Positions 32,801-46,055 of a DNA stretch of 64,000 nt are shown piece by piece. The notes beneath the pieces were generated by a model. The model had not been told where the DNA came from, did no database searches, and worked only from the letters and a program-made list of their open reading frames with translations. Numbering within the stretch: the first letter of the stretch is position 1; the number at the start of each line of letters is the position of its first letter. Made by a program: the position numbers and the translations under genes. This DNA is from Cyanophora paradoxa (taxonomy: Eukaryota; Glaucocystophyceae; Cyanophorales; Cyanophoraceae): positions 128,308-192,307 of the forward strand of contig QPMI01000200.1 of the NCBI GenBank assembly GCA_004431415.1, given 5' to 3'.

Positions 32801-35800
32801 CAGCGCCTCCGCCTGCCCCGCCTCCGCCGCCTCCGCCGCCGCCCCGCGCGCGCCCTCCTCGTCGGTGGAGGCGACCTCGTCCTGCGCCAGCGCCTCCAGC
32901 CCGTCGAGCCGCGCCTCCAGCGCGGTCACCTGCAGCCGACTCGCATCGCCGGCCCCCGCACGCCGGCCCCGCCCTGCGCACCCCCTGCGCCGTCTCCCGC
33001 AGCTCCGCGCCGATGCGCGCCCCCGTCTCCTGTGACGCCGCCTGCGGGGAGCTTCGACAGCGCAGCAGATGGCGCTGCGACCCGGGGCGGCGCACGGTCT
33101 GCGACTGCAGGATCCGCATTGCGCCCTGCACCGCCGCTACGCCGGCCTGCAGCTCGGCCGCCCGCGCCGCCGCCGCCTCCTCGGCCGACCGCGCCGTCGC
33201 GAGCTCCGCCCGCAGCTCCGCGGCGCGCCCAGTGGCCTCGTCGAGCTGCGAGGCCGTGAGGGGCTCGGAGCGGCGTAGGGGTGCCGGCGCGCCTGGCGGA
33301 CGAGCTCGGCGTTGCGCGCGGCGAGGGCCTCCAGCTGGTCCCGGAGGCCGGCCGCCCCCGCCACGCTGCTGCGCTCCAGCTCGTCCAGGCGGGCCTGCAG
33401 CTGGGCGAGGGAGCGCTCGGCTGCCAGCTTCTCGGCGGCGAGCGCCAGTGCTGCATCCGCCTCCCCAGCCCTCTCCGCCGCCAGCCGCGCACTCTCCTCC
33501 TGTCGCGCATCGAGGGTCAGCCTCCTGATCGGGGGCCTCGAAGCTAGGGCTTCTAGGGCTGGCCGTGGCCGATTCGATTTCGAGACAAAGAATTTGAAAA
33601 GGGTGCCGCGATCGACCGTAGTCTGAATTGAGTTCCGGCCCTCGGGCCGGCCGCCCAATTGGACCCTCATTTCAGCTGCCCCCCGGCGGCGTTTCAACCA
33701 CAGCTCGCCCCCTTCGGCCTTGCGGCCTCGTGGGTTTTGCGGCGGTGTGGGGCCATTTCCGGTACCGGGGCCAGGATTGCGCCTCGGGAAAAAAATTTTG
33801 CTCGGATAGGTCCGGCCAGGCAGGGAGGGGGTTGCCCCCCTCCCCACGCGCCGCTGTTTCCAGCGGCTCGGCCGGACCCTAGGATTGCGCCTCGGGCCCT
33901 CCTAGGGCAGCTCGGCAGCTCAGACCTTCCCATGCCATTCGGGAGCGCTGTATCCCCGTATGTTGGGCGTTCCCCATCTAGGGGGGTGGGCGGCGTCGAT
34001 TGCGGCTCCCCGTCGAAAATAATCGCACAATTTCCACCTGGAAAAAAAGAGGCCCGAGTCGCCTGGTGGGACCCCGTTCCGTTGCAAACTAGCCCACCCC
34101 CCATTCTCTTGCGTCTTCTCCCCCCGCTGCAACGAACTCGGTAGCGCACCTTGGCCGTGCGGAGCTCGTCTCGCAGGCTCGCCAGGGCGGCATCGCGATC
34201 GGAAATACTGCAAGGGACGTTGAAGGCTTGGGGCGAGGCGCACGTGAGATTTGATCCGGGGGGGGCGGACCTGCCCACGGCGTCGCGCAGGTCCTCCCTC
34301 TGATCCTGCAGCTTACCCCTCATCTCCTCCAGCTCGAGCCGGAGCGCCTCTACTGTTTCTCGCGCCGCCGCGGCCTCCTCCACGGCCTCTTCCAGCCTGC
34401 CGGCCACCTTTTCAGCAGTCCGGCAGCAGCAGACGCCCCCGGGGGCCTGCACCTCGCGGCTTCGTCTGCTGCCCCGGCAGCGCGGTCGCGCGAGACAGCG
34501 GCGGCGCGTTCGGCCTGCTCCTCCGCCTCCCGGGCCCGCGCCTCGGATCGAGCGGCGGCCTCGTGCGCCGCGGTGGCCGCGCGCTCCGCGCCTGCGAGCT
34601 GCTCCCGGAGGTGCGCCGCGAGCTCGCCGCCGGCCGTCGCCTCGCGCCGCGCGGCCGCTGCGGCCTCGGCAGCTGCCGAGAGGTCCGCCTGCAGCGCCCC
34701 AGGCGCTCCTCGCGGCCGCGCGCGCTGCCTCCGCCCCCGTGCGAGCACCTCGGCCTCCTCCGCCCGCCCCTCCACGCCCCCGCCTCCTCCTCGGCGCCGG
34801 CAGCGCGAACCGCCGCAGCCAGGGCCTCCTCCTTCGCGGCCGCCGCCTCGGCGCTCGCGGCGGCTGCCCGCTCTCTCCAGTCGGCCGCTTCGCGCTCCGC
34901 GTCCGCCGCGCGCTGCTCGGCCCGTGCCGCCTCCTGCCCCGCCTCCTCACTTGCCGACTCCCGTGCTGCCATCGCTCCCGCCTCCGCCGCCGCCGCCCGC
35001 TGCTCGGCTGCCGCCGCCCGCTGCTCGGCCGCCTCCGCCCGCTGTTCCGCTGCCTCGACGGCCTCCTCGCTTTGCAGCGCGCGCACCTCCGCCGCCTCCG
35101 TCCTGTGCAAGCTCAATACATGGCTCGGAGGGCGCGGAGGGCGGGGAGATGGCACCTGGCGGCTGCCGCATCGACCTCCTGGCGAGCGTCCCGCAGCTCG
35201 GCATCCGATACGTCGACCCTGCGCGGCCCTCGGCGCGTGCCGCGGAGGCGAGCGGCGCGGCGCGGACCGGGCGGCGGCCTCGCGGGCAGCTGACTCGGCG
35301 TCGGCGGCGCTGCGGGGGGTCGGCGGTGCGGGGGTGGGCGGGGGCGGGGCGCGGGGGTGGGGGCGGACCGGGCGACGGCGGCCTCGAGGGCCCTCGCCCG
35401 CTCCGCGCCCTCCTCGCTGGCCCGCGCCCGCGCCGCCCGCAGCTCCTCCACTGCTCCGCCGCCTCCCGCTCGGCCGCCTCCCGCGCCGCATCGGCGGCCT
35501 CCAGGCGAGCGGCCAGGGAGGCGAGCGCCTCGTCGCGCTCCCGCAGAGAGGCCTGCGGCGGGTGAGGCCGGGCGGGGCGCCGGCGGGGGGCGGCGGGGCG
35601 GGCCAGCGCGGCCTCGTGGCGGCCCTCCATCGCCTCGAGCGCCGCCGGCAGCTCAGCGAGCTCCGCCTGCGGGGCGCTCGGGGCGGGGGCGGGGCGCGGG
35701 GCGGGGCGGGGCGGCGGGCCTCGGTGCGGCGCGCGGCGGCGTGGAGCTCCTCGGACTGCGCCCTCAGCTCCCTCACCTCGACAGCGCTCCGCTCCGCCCG

Positions 35801-36744
35801 CTCCCGCCACTCCGCCACCTGCCCCAGCGCCTCGTCCAGCTGCCCCAGCGCGTCACGACCGCGGAGCCGCCCGCCGCGGGGGCGGGGGGCGCGCCTGGGC
35901 CTGCAGGTCTGTGAGGGACGCCAGCAGCGCCTCCCTCTCCCCGCGGAGGGCCGCCTCCTGGCCCTGGCTCTCCTCGAGCTGCCCCCCAAGTCAGGCCCGC
36001 CGCTAGCACGCCCCGCGGCGTCGCAGGCTTGCCAGTGAGGCGAGCTCGTCGGCGGCCCTCCACCGGTCCGCAACCTGGGCTTGCAGTTGCGCCAGCGTCT
36101 CCCGGCGCCGCGCCGACGAGTCGCCCTGCCGACCATCAGCTCGGCCCCGTGGATCGCTGCATCGGCCGCGGGGCGTGAACTGACATCGACCGCCTCGGAC
36201 CTCCTCGCAGATAGGTCAGTCTGCGCCGTGCCGATCGGCAGGGGAGAGCGCGTTTGAACCCCCCGCCCCTGGGAACGTACATCTCCTGCAGAGAGGCTAG
36301 AGACACGCTCTGTTCGCCCTTCGTGTGACAGGGTATCCCGCTCCTGCTGCAAAGATTTGGAGTTCTATTTGCACACGGCGGGCGGGGGGGCGCGGGCCGG
36401 GGCACCTGCATTGTAATTAACGACGTGTGCGCCTCGGCCAACGCGGAGCGAGTGCTCTCTGCTTCTACGCGGGCCTCTTCGAGCTCATTCTCAAGTTCGG
36501 CGACGCGACGACTTAGCTGATCGATCTGAGATTGATCGGCAGCTGGGCGCTCTTGCTCGGACGGGCGCCGACTGGGTGCAGGATCGACATTTTCGACCTC
36601 TGTCGATGTTGACGACACCGGCCTTTGACCGCGGCGCTTCTGCTGGAACTGCGCGAGCTGGGGCGCGCTGGGTAAGAAGACGCATAATCTGCAGAGGGAG
36701 CGCACCCGCTGCTTGCCAGCCTGAAGCAGTCTTTCGCGCTCCAT
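29856..36744 (-). CDS. Large multi-exon coiled-coil protein, probably centrosome/basal-body or golgin type
   Basis: The ATG at 36744 gives MERERLLQAGKQR; after a 48-bp intron (36705-36658) the protein continues LAQFQQKRRGQRPVSSTSTE. This start is like the KLAQF(R/Q)Q(R/K)K opening of pericentrin/AKAP450 and some golgins. Exon 2 reads SQIDQLSRRVAELENELEEA and ends SLITMQ. The rest consists of many exons of heptad-rich Ala/Glu/Arg/Leu sequence, for example ELRAQSEELHAAARR, QLQARLDELERSSVAG and LRGRLEEAGRQVRAQQVVFG. They are separated by more than 20 C-rich introns of about 45-65 bp and one of about 620 bp. It ends PDDLLIVSFEH-TGA. Low-complexity exons make individual borders uncertain. The assignment to coiled-coil is firm; the organelle is inferred. 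Confidence 0.7.
33530..34149 (-). other. Unusually long intron (about 620 bp) in the coiled-coil gene
   Basis: On the minus strand the upstream exon ends LRDELRTAK and the GT is at 34149-34148; the next exon begins RLTLDARQEESARLAAE at about 33,529 after an AG. Other introns of this gene are about 50 bp. The interior differs in composition: A/T runs, two copies of AGGATTGCGCCTCGGG (about 33,774 and 33,881), and no frame. It may be an intron enlarged by a mobile element; no clear terminal repeats were found. Confidence 0.5.
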
Positions 36745-37249
36745 CGCAGCTGGACCTCCCGCGACCCTTACGCAGATAGCTAGAGTTAGGCGGGGTGCAC
36801 GCACACTCGGAAGGTCTCCCGCGCGCCACAGCGGCCGCGGCCGTTCGTTTTCAGACTTTGCACAAGTTTGCACTTCAACTTTGCAGTTGTAGGGGGGTAG
36901 AGCTTCATAGTATAGCCTTCGGCGACCACTATATAGCTAGTACTGCTAGTCAAACTGTACAGCTAGTCCAGATGTCGGTGGTCGCGCGGCTGTGCATGCT
37001 CATTGCGACACTGAATCTCGATATGCGCATGCGCATGCAGCTAGCTGTGCAGCGCTTGATCTGGATCTTACCCAGCGCGCCCCAGTTCGCGCAAATCAAA
37101 CATTCTGCATGAATTTTTCTAAAAACACACTCAAAAGTAAGACAGATGCGCATCATGCGCCGCTCGGATGAAGAATGCGCGTTTTTTAGGGGAAAACGTT
37201 CCGAGGTCGGGCGCGAAAAAGTCCGCTCAGAAACGGTGCTCTCTATAGA
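36745..37249. promoter_or_regulatory. Upstream region of the coiled-coil gene
   Basis: AT-richer spacer between the coiled-coil start codon and the stop of the Alba gene (both on the minus strand). It holds several AGCTAG motifs and ATGCGCATGCGCATGC palindromes near 37,020-37,045. No gene is seen. It must include the coiled-coil promoter and the Alba 3' untranslated region. Confidence 0.4.
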
Positions 37250-38444
37250 TTACTCCGAAGCCGGCGCAGCGTCGCCACCCGCCGCACCGCCACGCCCGCG
37301 GCCACGGCCGCGGCCGCGGCCGCGGCCACGCCCGCGCCCGCCGCGCCCGCGGGAGCGCCCTCGGCGCCGGCGAAGCCCTGGTCCGGGACGAGCATGGTCC
37401 CAGGGTGGGCCTCCCCTCGCCAGCCGGGCCCGCGCCGCGACCACGGCCACGACCGCGCCCGCGCCCGCGGCCACGACCGCGCCCGCGCCCGCGCCCGCGC
37501 TCTGCGGGGGCGTCAGGCGCGGCCGGGTGGGGCCCGTGCGCGCAGCAAGGGAGCGCGACGTACCGCCCTCCGCCTCGACGGGCGCCGCCGACTCGACGAC
37601 CTCGCCGCCCGCCGCCGCGCCGCCGCGCCCGCGGCCGCGCCCGCGCCCGCGACCAGCCGGACCGGCGCCACGGCCGCGGCCGCGGCCGCGGGCCGGGCGA
37701 GCCTCATCGTACTCGCCGAAGTCCTCCTCTGCAAGAGCAAGCGCAGTTGAGTGTGACGGCGAGCGGCAAAAGGGCGACAGATAAAATTCACCCTGAAGAG
37801 GCTTCACCTGGTCCTCGGGGATCGGGGGCTGGTACCTGCCGCACGAGAGAGCTGTCAGCGGTCGGGACCAAAGGCGGCAACGGCGAGCTCGAACCCGGGC
37901 AAGCTGCTGTCGAGCTGCAGCTTAGAGAGGGTGATGGTCACCATAGACACGTGGCGAGTCGTCTCAAGCCTGCGCGGGAGCTCGCACGTCCCGCAAAGGG
38001 GCGGAGGGCGGGATACGCACTTGTTCAGGCCCTCCTCGATGGGCTCCCAGACGTCGGTGATGTCGGTGGAGTCGATCTTGGTCAGCTGGTGGAGGCCGGG
38101 GATGCGGCGCTTGATGATCTCGGCAATCGTCACCGTCTTGTTGATGGCGCGGCCCATAGCTTTCAGCACCACCTCGTTCGCATTCTTCTCGCCCTGCTCC
38201 GGAACAAGCTCGTGAGCTCGCAGTGGCCTCAGAGTGCCGTCGAAACGCGCGATGGCCAACCTGGAACAGGTTGGTCGCGTAGGAGATGTAGTTGCGCATC
38301 TTGCCCTGGGTGGTGATGCGGATCTGGCGGGCGCCCGGTGACGCAAGCTGGCGAGGACAGCGTCGATCGAATGATTCGTCGCACCTCATTCTCCTCGATC
38401 GACTGCTCCTGCTTGGGCTTCTCGACCCGACGGTACTTCTCCAT
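37250..38444 (-). CDS. Alba-domain nucleic-acid-binding protein with RGG-type tail
   Basis: The ATG at 38444 gives MEKYRRVEKPKQEQSIEENE. After a 61-bp intron (38384-38324) comes IRITTQGKMRNYISYATNLF, then EKNANEVVLKAMGRAINKTV, IKRRIPGLHQLTKIDSTDIT, and after further introns LETTRHVSMVTITLSKLQL and YQPPIPEDQ. This is the Alba fold found in plant and protist RNA-binding proteins, which act in mRNA storage and translation. The tail is EEDFGEYDEARPARGRGRG followed by long Arg-Gly runs over two or three exons, ending at TAA 37250-37252. The exact join in the RGG part (about 37,390-37,420) is uncertain because several frames are open there. Confidence 0.9.
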
Positions 38445-38672
38445 GGTCAATGGCCTGCTCCGCAAGGAGCGACGTGTTACGATGTCATTGATATGGCGGG
38501 CGACGCCGATCGGAGTCGCAGAGTTGGGCCGATGGGCGGCAGACGTGGACGGGCGTTTCTAGGAATGACAAGCCGTCAACGGAGACAGCTCACCTGCCTG
38601 ATCACGATCTCGGAGTGGGTCTCGTTCGACTCCGCTGGCCTGCGAGCGTCTCGGGGAAGTCTCTTTGCTTCG
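38445..38672. promoter_or_regulatory. Shared divergent promoter, Alba gene / NAC-alpha
   Basis: About 230 bases separate the two divergent start codons. Both genes belong to the translation/RNA machinery, so co-expression is plausible. No TATA box is evident. Confidence 0.4.
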
Positions 38673-39838
<1,166 letters not shown>

Positions 39839-40319
39839 GCGAACAACTCGATCTACGCGCCATCGACGCAGCAGCAGCAGCAGCGGACGGGAGCGGCCAG
39901 GCGCTTCTCCAGACGGCCACCCGTCGTTCCAGGGCGACGGTTCTGTTCAAACTTGTATGCAGAACCGAGCTTCTGACGAAGGAAGCGCTTGTGGGGCATG
40001 GCGGTTATCTTTGCCGCGCAATGCGCGTTCTGCCGCTCTAAGCCAAAGATTAGCTGCACACCTGAGGTTGCAGACACTTGCACTGAACATGCACATAAGC
40101 AGGACAGAGCGATCCGGCTAGCAATTGAACGCGCAGCGGATCTGGAGCAGGCCTAGGCTGCACAGCGCCCCCCCCCCCCTCGAGCTTAACCGGAGTACAG
40201 AAGCGAATGGCTCCCGCGTTCGCTGGGCCGCCGCCTGCAGCGCCCTGGTGTCGTCTGGATACGCCTTCAAGAACTGACACACCTTCCAACCAGTCATCCA
40301 AGTCGCACCGCTCCAGCTG
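39839..40319. other. Spacer between NAC-alpha and the YfiH-family gene; no gene seen
   Basis: Includes a CAG-trinucleotide run at about 39,868-39,882 and a C10 homopolymer near 40,171. It holds the NAC-alpha 3' end and probably the promoter or first exon of the next gene. Confidence 0.35.
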
Positions 40320-41788
40320 TTGCCGCGGGACCCCTCGACAAGCGGCGCAACCGGCGCGGCCGAAGATAGAGCGCCACTTCCTAGGACAGCCCTTACCATC
40401 TGTTCGGTCGAGGCACGGCCGCGCGGATCGTACTGCGGTGCCCACCGATGTCGTATGCGAGCAGCGGCGTGCTCCATTCTCTCTGAATGTACAGGTGCAA
40501 GGCCGCCAATACGCGCTCACGCCTATTCATGCCACGGAAGCGAGCCGCGGCTTACGCACGACGCGCAGGGCGCGGACGCGAGGCCCGAGCCGTTCGAGCG
40601 ACGGCAGATCTCGCTTCCGAGCCGTCTCCCTCTGTACGGATACAGGAGATTGGAGTGGATTGCGTTTCCGGCGCTCTGCGAGCACGGCGTCGTGCACGGC
40701 GCCTTCACGCGCCGCGGCGGGGTCAGCGGCGAGGGTCCCAGCGCCTCCACTGATGGCATCGGCCTGTCGGGTGCGCCGCTCGAGAGGTGCTTGCCCTCCG
40801 AAGGCTCACGCCCCTCCCAGGGCTCAACGTCGGCCTAAACGTGAACGACGAGCCGACGATGCTGGAGGAGAACTACCGCCTCCTGCGCTCGGCGCTCTCC
40901 CTGGGGCGCGTCGTGGTCCCCCAGCAGGTGCACGGCGTTGGCGTCATCCACGTCACCGAGGACACGCCGGGTGCGCCCCCTGCGCGCGCGCCCGCGCCCA
41001 CCATCCGACGCGTCCCGGGGCGGCGGCAGACCTTCCGGGGGAGGCGGATGCGGTGATGACGAACGTTCCCGGCATTGCGCTGATGGTGCAGCACGCTGAC
41101 TGCCAGGTGCCGAAAGCCCGCCCTGCCGCGCGGCGGCGCGCGACAGGCGGCGCAGGCGGCGATCCTGTACGACCCGCGGCACCACGCGGTGGCGGCGGTG
41201 CACTCGGGCTGGCGCGGCCTCGTCCAGAACATCTACGGTGAGACCGTGCGCCGCATGGGCGAGGCCTTCGGCACGCACCCCGCGGTGCGCCGGCAGCGCC
41301 AGCCGCCCCCTCGCCGCGCGCCGAGGGGCCGGCAGGAGATCATCGCGACGATCTCGCCGAGCCTGGGGCCCTACGCCTCCGAGTTCGTGAACTACCAGGT
41401 GGGGGCCGCCCTGCGCGACCCGCGCCGGCGGGGCGCGTGACGCGCGGGCGGCAGGAGGAGTTCCCGCGCGAGTTCTGGGAGTTCAGCCTGCCGCGGCTGG
41501 AGGAGACGGGGCGGGGCGCGCTGCACGACCCGCGGGCGCGGGAGCTGCGGCAGCACTTCAACCTGTGGGAGATCGGGCGGCACCGCCTGCAGGAGGCCGG
41601 CGTCGCCCCCGAGCGCATCCACGTCGCCACCCTCTGCACCTTCACCAACTCCGACGGTCCCGCCCGCCCCGCCCGCCCCCGGGGCCGCCTCACCCTCGCC
41701 CTGCTCAGACTGGTACTCCTACCGGCGACAACGGGGCGGGCCCTGCGGGCGCAACTGCACGGTCGCGCAGCTTGGCGACCGGGCATGA
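40320..41788 (+). CDS. YfiH / LACC1-family (polyphenol oxidoreductase or purine nucleoside phosphorylase-like) protein
   Basis: Members act on adenosine/inosine or were named multicopper laccases. The first sure exon reads LEWIAFPALCEHGVVHGAFT then RRGGVS and ends 40770. Further exons: 40821-40970 (GLNVGLNVNDEP, QQVHGVGVIHV), 41030-41106 (GEADAVMTNVPGIALMVQHA, DCQ), 41156-41284 (LYDPRHHAVAAVHSGWRG), 41336-41398 (ISPSLGPYASEFVNYQ), 41455-41656 (NLWEIGRHRLQEAGV, TLCTFTNSD) and 41709-41788 (DWYSYRRQRGGPCGRNCTV, stop TGA). The metal-site His (VH, HSGWRG) and Cys (ADC) residues are conserved, and all intron phases agree. The start is uncertain: the frame is open from 40320 but the family N-terminus fits an exon starting near 40,652. 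Confidence 0.88.
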
Positions 41789-41995
41789 GAGCGCTCTGCT
41801 TGCTTGCGTGCACGGGATGCATCCCCGTTGTGATTTCAATCGCACACGCGCATTGCAGGGCGGCGCCGCTTGCCAGCTGAACTGCGGCGGGGGCATGCGG
41901 GCCTCGCGTGCCCTGTCGCGGGGCCTGGCGGGTACCCGGGAGGGGCGGGGGGGGCTGGAGGCGGGGGTCGGGGGGATGGCGGGGGCGCGGGGCGG

Positions 41996-44900
41996 CTAGG
42001 GGCCGGGGCTGGCGTGGGGCTCGGGGGCGCCGGCCTCGTCCTCCTCGGCCTGGGAAGCCTCGGCGACCATCACGAACTCCTCGATCAGGCGGTCCCGCAG
42101 CCGGGGGATCCCGAACAGCGCCCCCACCAGCTCCTCCAGCGCCCCGCCCCCGGCCCCCGCCGCCGCCTCCGCCGCCGCCGCCGCCGCCCGCGCCGCCGCC
42201 CCGGAGACCCCGCCCCGGCACCGCCCGGCCGGCGGCGGCGGCCTCGGCCTCGGCGAGCTGCGCGGGGCGCGGGTGGGGCGGGAAGGGGCCGGGGGCGGGC
42301 CGGTGCGGACGCGGCGGGCGAGGGCGGCGCGCTCCTCCTCCCACTCGCGCCGGGCGCGGTCGAAGTCGATGCGCTGCTGCAGGATCGTCGCCTCCAGCCT
42401 GCCGCCCCTCACGCCCGCCGCCCCGCGCCCCAGCCCGCCCCGCCCGCAGCGCGCACCGCTCCACGCGCTCCTCGAACTCGGCGCGCACCTCCGCCCGGAT
42501 CTCCCCGCGCTCGCCTCCCGCGCCCCGCGCGCGCCGCCGCCGCCGCCGCCGCCGGCAGGGGCGGCGCCGGCGGCGGCGCGGCGGCGGGGCCGCGGGGGCG
42601 GGGGCCGGGCCGCGGGGACCGGGGCCGGGGTGCGGGGGCGCGGCGCGGCGGGGGCTCCTCGCGGCCGCTGCCGGATTCGGTGTCGCTCGTGTAGCGGCGG
42701 CTGCGGGAGCGGCGCCCGCCGCGCCCGCCGCCGTCGGCCCCGTCGGCGCCGCCCGAGTGGCGCTGGGGCCGGTGGGAGGCGGAGCGGCGCGGCGAGGCGT
42801 CGCGCTCGGGGCCGCCCTCGGGCTGGGCTCGCCCCACCCGGGGCTCCCTTGCTGCGAGGGCGTCCGCCCTCCCGGGCCCCGTGCCAGGCCAACGGCGGGC
42901 TCCCCTCGTGGCCCCCGCTGCTCCGGCGGCTGCCGCGCGTCCGGCCGCCCCAGTCCTCCTCGTGCTCGTACATCTCCCGCCCGCCGCCGTACTCCTCGCG
43001 GTGCCCCCGCGCGTACTCGTCCCCGCGCGAGCCGCCGCGCCGCTCGCGCCCGAAGTGGATGGCCGAGTGGGGCCGCGAGGGCGGCAGCTCCTGCGCGGGG
43101 CGTCGGCGGCGGCGGGCGGGAGGGTGCGCGGGGGCGAGGGCGCCTCGACGTAGGGCATGGCGGGGTCGAGAAGGCGGCGGGGCGCGGCCTCCTCGTCGCC
43201 CCAGCGGGGGCGGGCGCTGGGGGCCCTGCGCGCCGCCTCCTCGGGGGCCTCCTCGTGGGCCCGCACGCCGGCCTTCACGAGGGCGTCCCGCAGCCCCGAG
43301 ATCTCCCGCGCTGCCGCCCCGTCGGCCCCACCCCGGCCCCCCGCCCCCCCGAGGCGCGCACCCAGCGCGTCCGCCCGCTCCTCGCTCTGCCGCAGCTTGT
43401 ACGCTAGCCGGAGCTCGAGCCCGTTCGCGGCCCCGCTCGCCCGCCGCTGCGCCCGTCATTCCCAGCGGCTCTGGGGCGCAGGGCGAGCACCTCGCGGGGG
43501 GGCCTGGCGTGCTCGAGCGCGCCGGCCTCGTCGCGCTCGCTGCGGGCATGGGGCGTGAGGGGCCGGCAGGGGGCCGCGGGCGGGGCGGGAGCGCGCTCGA
43601 GCTCCCCGAGGCGCTCGCTCGTCGAGTAGATCGAGGGCGCCGGCGACGGCCCCGCGACGGCCCGCCGCCCTGCCCGCCCTCGCGCCCCGCCGGCGCGGCG
43701 CAGCGGGGCGAGGGCGGGGCGGACGGGGCGAGGGAGGAGGAGGAGCGGATGTGGTCGAGCTGGCCCCGCAGGAGGGCCACCTCGCGCTCTGCGCCCCGCT
43801 CGCCCCCGCCCCGCCTCCCCGCGCCCTCGGCCGCGCGCACCGAGGCTCGAGTTGCGCTCCAGCAGCTCCACCTTCTCGGAGTCGACCCCGTTCCCCTCCG
43901 ACACCGGCCCCGCCCCGCCCCGCTGCTGCGGCGTGCCCCCGCTCGAGGCGGCGTGGTGGGCGGGGGCGGCGCGGGGCGCGCCCTGCCGGCGAGGGACTCG
44001 TTGACGTAGACGTGGTTCTTGACGGCCCTGGGGGGCGGCTCAGGGCTCGGGGCGGGGCGGGGGCGGGGGCGGGGGCGGGGGCGGGGGCGGGCATGGCGCG
44101 GGTGGCGAAGAGGAGGGTCGTGAACGTCTCGTCGAAGTTGAAGGCGGCGGGGCCGACGTTCCCGCACAGCACCGTCTTCGAGTTGCCCCTGCCCCGCCCC
44201 CTCGCCCCGGCCCCGCGCCCCCGCACAGCGCCCGCCCCCGCCGCACCCGAGCGAGTCGGTGAGGAGGCGCGTCAGCTTCGACTCGCGGAAGGGAACGTGC
44301 CCGAGGCCGGCCCCCGCGCGCCCCGCTGCGGGGGCCGTGAGGGCGGGGGCGGGGAGGGGGCGGGGCAGGGCGGGCCGTCGGAGAGGGCGGCGACGCAGTT
44401 GCCGAGGGCGGCGATGGACTTGTTGATCTTCTTGGCCTCCTCGAGGCGGAGGCCCTCCGAGCCGCTCTTCGAGACGCGCTCCGAGCCGGCGAGGTCCACC
44501 ACCGTCAGCGTCGCCCGCTTCACCTTCACCACCCCCACCTCCGCCCGCGACGGCAGCTGCCCCGCCCCGCCCCGCTCACGCCCCCCGCCCGCCCCCGCCC
44601 CCGCCCCGCGCACCGCCTGCTCCACCGTGATGTACATGATCACGTGACTGCGGCTCGAGGTCTTGTTCTGCGCTGCGCGTCGGGGGCGGGAGGGGCGGGG
44701 CGGCGGGGCGGGGGGACCATGGAGGTGGAGGAGGTGGCGCGCATGCGGGCGCCGGCGGCGATGAGGCGCATGAACTCGGAGGCGGAGCGGACGGGGACGG
44801 CGGTGAGGCCCTCCACGAAGACCCCCTGCCGCGGGTCCTCCCGGATCGCCAGCGCCCGCCCCGACGGCTCCAGCAGATCCGTGATCACCTGCGCCGCCTC

Positions 44901-45619
44901 AGCCGCCTCGCCCCGCCCCGCCCGGCCCCGCCCCGCCCCGCTCGCCTCGAGGTAGATCTGGAAGAACTGGAGGGTCACCGAGACCTGCGCGCCGGGCACG
45001 CCCTCGCGCACCTGCCGGCACGCTCAGCGCCCCGCCGCGGCGGGGGGCAGCCCGCGGGGGGCGCACGCGGGCGATGTAGTCGAAGATGGCCACGACGGAG
45101 CGCGGCAGCACGCCGCACATGCGGAACCAATCCTGGCCCATCCCCTCCTGCGGCCCCGCCCGCCCCGCCTGCTGGTTCCAAAGCGCAGCCGGCCCGAAGA
45201 TCGTGTGCGTCTTCCCCGTCCCCGTCTGGCCGTAGGCCATGATGGTCCCGTTGAAGCCGGAGAGGATGTCCTGGCGGGGGTGTGGGCGCGGGGCGTCGGT
45301 GAGGCGGGCAGGCGAGGCGGCGGGCCTGGACGATGTCGCGGGCGATGGCGTCGTACGCCTCTTCCTGCGACACCTCGGGCCCCAGCACCGTGTCGAACGC
45401 GAACTCGCGGTCCTGCCCCGCCAGTCGCCCCCCGCCCCGCCGCCTCGCAGCGCCCGCGTGCACCTCATAGAACTGTCGGAACAGTACGAGTCTGTTGGCT
45501 CCAGGCACGACGCGGATGCACTCTTGATATGGCCCAGCCTTCCTGTTCTCGACATCCTCCTGGACCGAGGGCCGGACACGGACCACCACTGCGGCGCGCG
45601 AAGCAACCTCAATCCGCAT
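41996..45619 (-). CDS. Kinesin-like motor protein
   Basis: Microtubule motor. The ATG at 45619 gives [20 protein letters not shown]. The nucleotide-binding P-loop is in [19 protein letters not shown] (about 45,195-45,250). Switch I is NKTSSRSHV (44,640-44,672), switch [22 protein letters not shown] (about 44,450-44,515), and the alpha-5 region [11 protein letters not shown] lies near 44,260. The neck is about [14 protein letters not shown] (about 43,990-44,040). The N-terminal motor therefore comes first. The downstream 2 kb is Arg/Pro/Ala-rich with coiled-coil exons, ending [20 protein letters not shown] and TAG at 41996-41998. Many short C-rich introns interrupt it. Family within kinesins not determined. 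Confidence 0.92.
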
Positions 45620-46055
45620 TTAGCTTGTGCACTCAACTCTCGTGCAGCCCCGCACCTCGAATCCTGACCTCCTCCGGCGGTCGAGCGCTGCCGGCAACTC
45701 GCCGGCGGACGGGGCTAGCGGCTCGGGAGCCTGGGGCGGAGCCTGGCCCAGCTGTCGTTGCTATGCTGACCTCTAGCGGGTCTGCATGCCCTTCCGGCGT
45801 TCGCCGAGGCGGCGCTTGCAGTCGGAAAACAGACTGCCGCGCGGGCGACGACGACCGCATAGGAGCGCTTTATCCGCTCTTGCAATTGCGCTAGTGCACG
45901 ATAGCTCGAAATGCCGTCTGGCTCGGCAGCTGCTTTCTCTACCGGCTCGTTTGCGATCGTAGTACCCCCATGGCCACGATGCAATCGATGCTGCGGGGCC
46001 CAGGCGCGGCCGCCAGCGCCGGCCGTACGCGAAGGCCGTCATAGACAGTGCTACG
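45620..46055. promoter_or_regulatory. Divergent promoter of kinesin / TCAIM-like gene, with a 77-bp duplication
   Basis: The sequence around the start codon of the downstream gene (ATGCAGTCGATGCTGCGGGG at 46056) also occurs 77 bases upstream (ATGCAATCGATGCTGCGGGG at 45979). The upstream copy opens a frame that stops after about 21 codons (TAG near 46042), so it could act as an upstream ORF if transcribed. Confidence 0.5.

Noticed and set aside
29859-33528. Very long plus-strand frames (up to 948 codons) opposite the coiled-coil gene
   Set aside because: They are antisense shadows of GC-rich exons and introns; minus-strand exons show heptads and proper splice signals.
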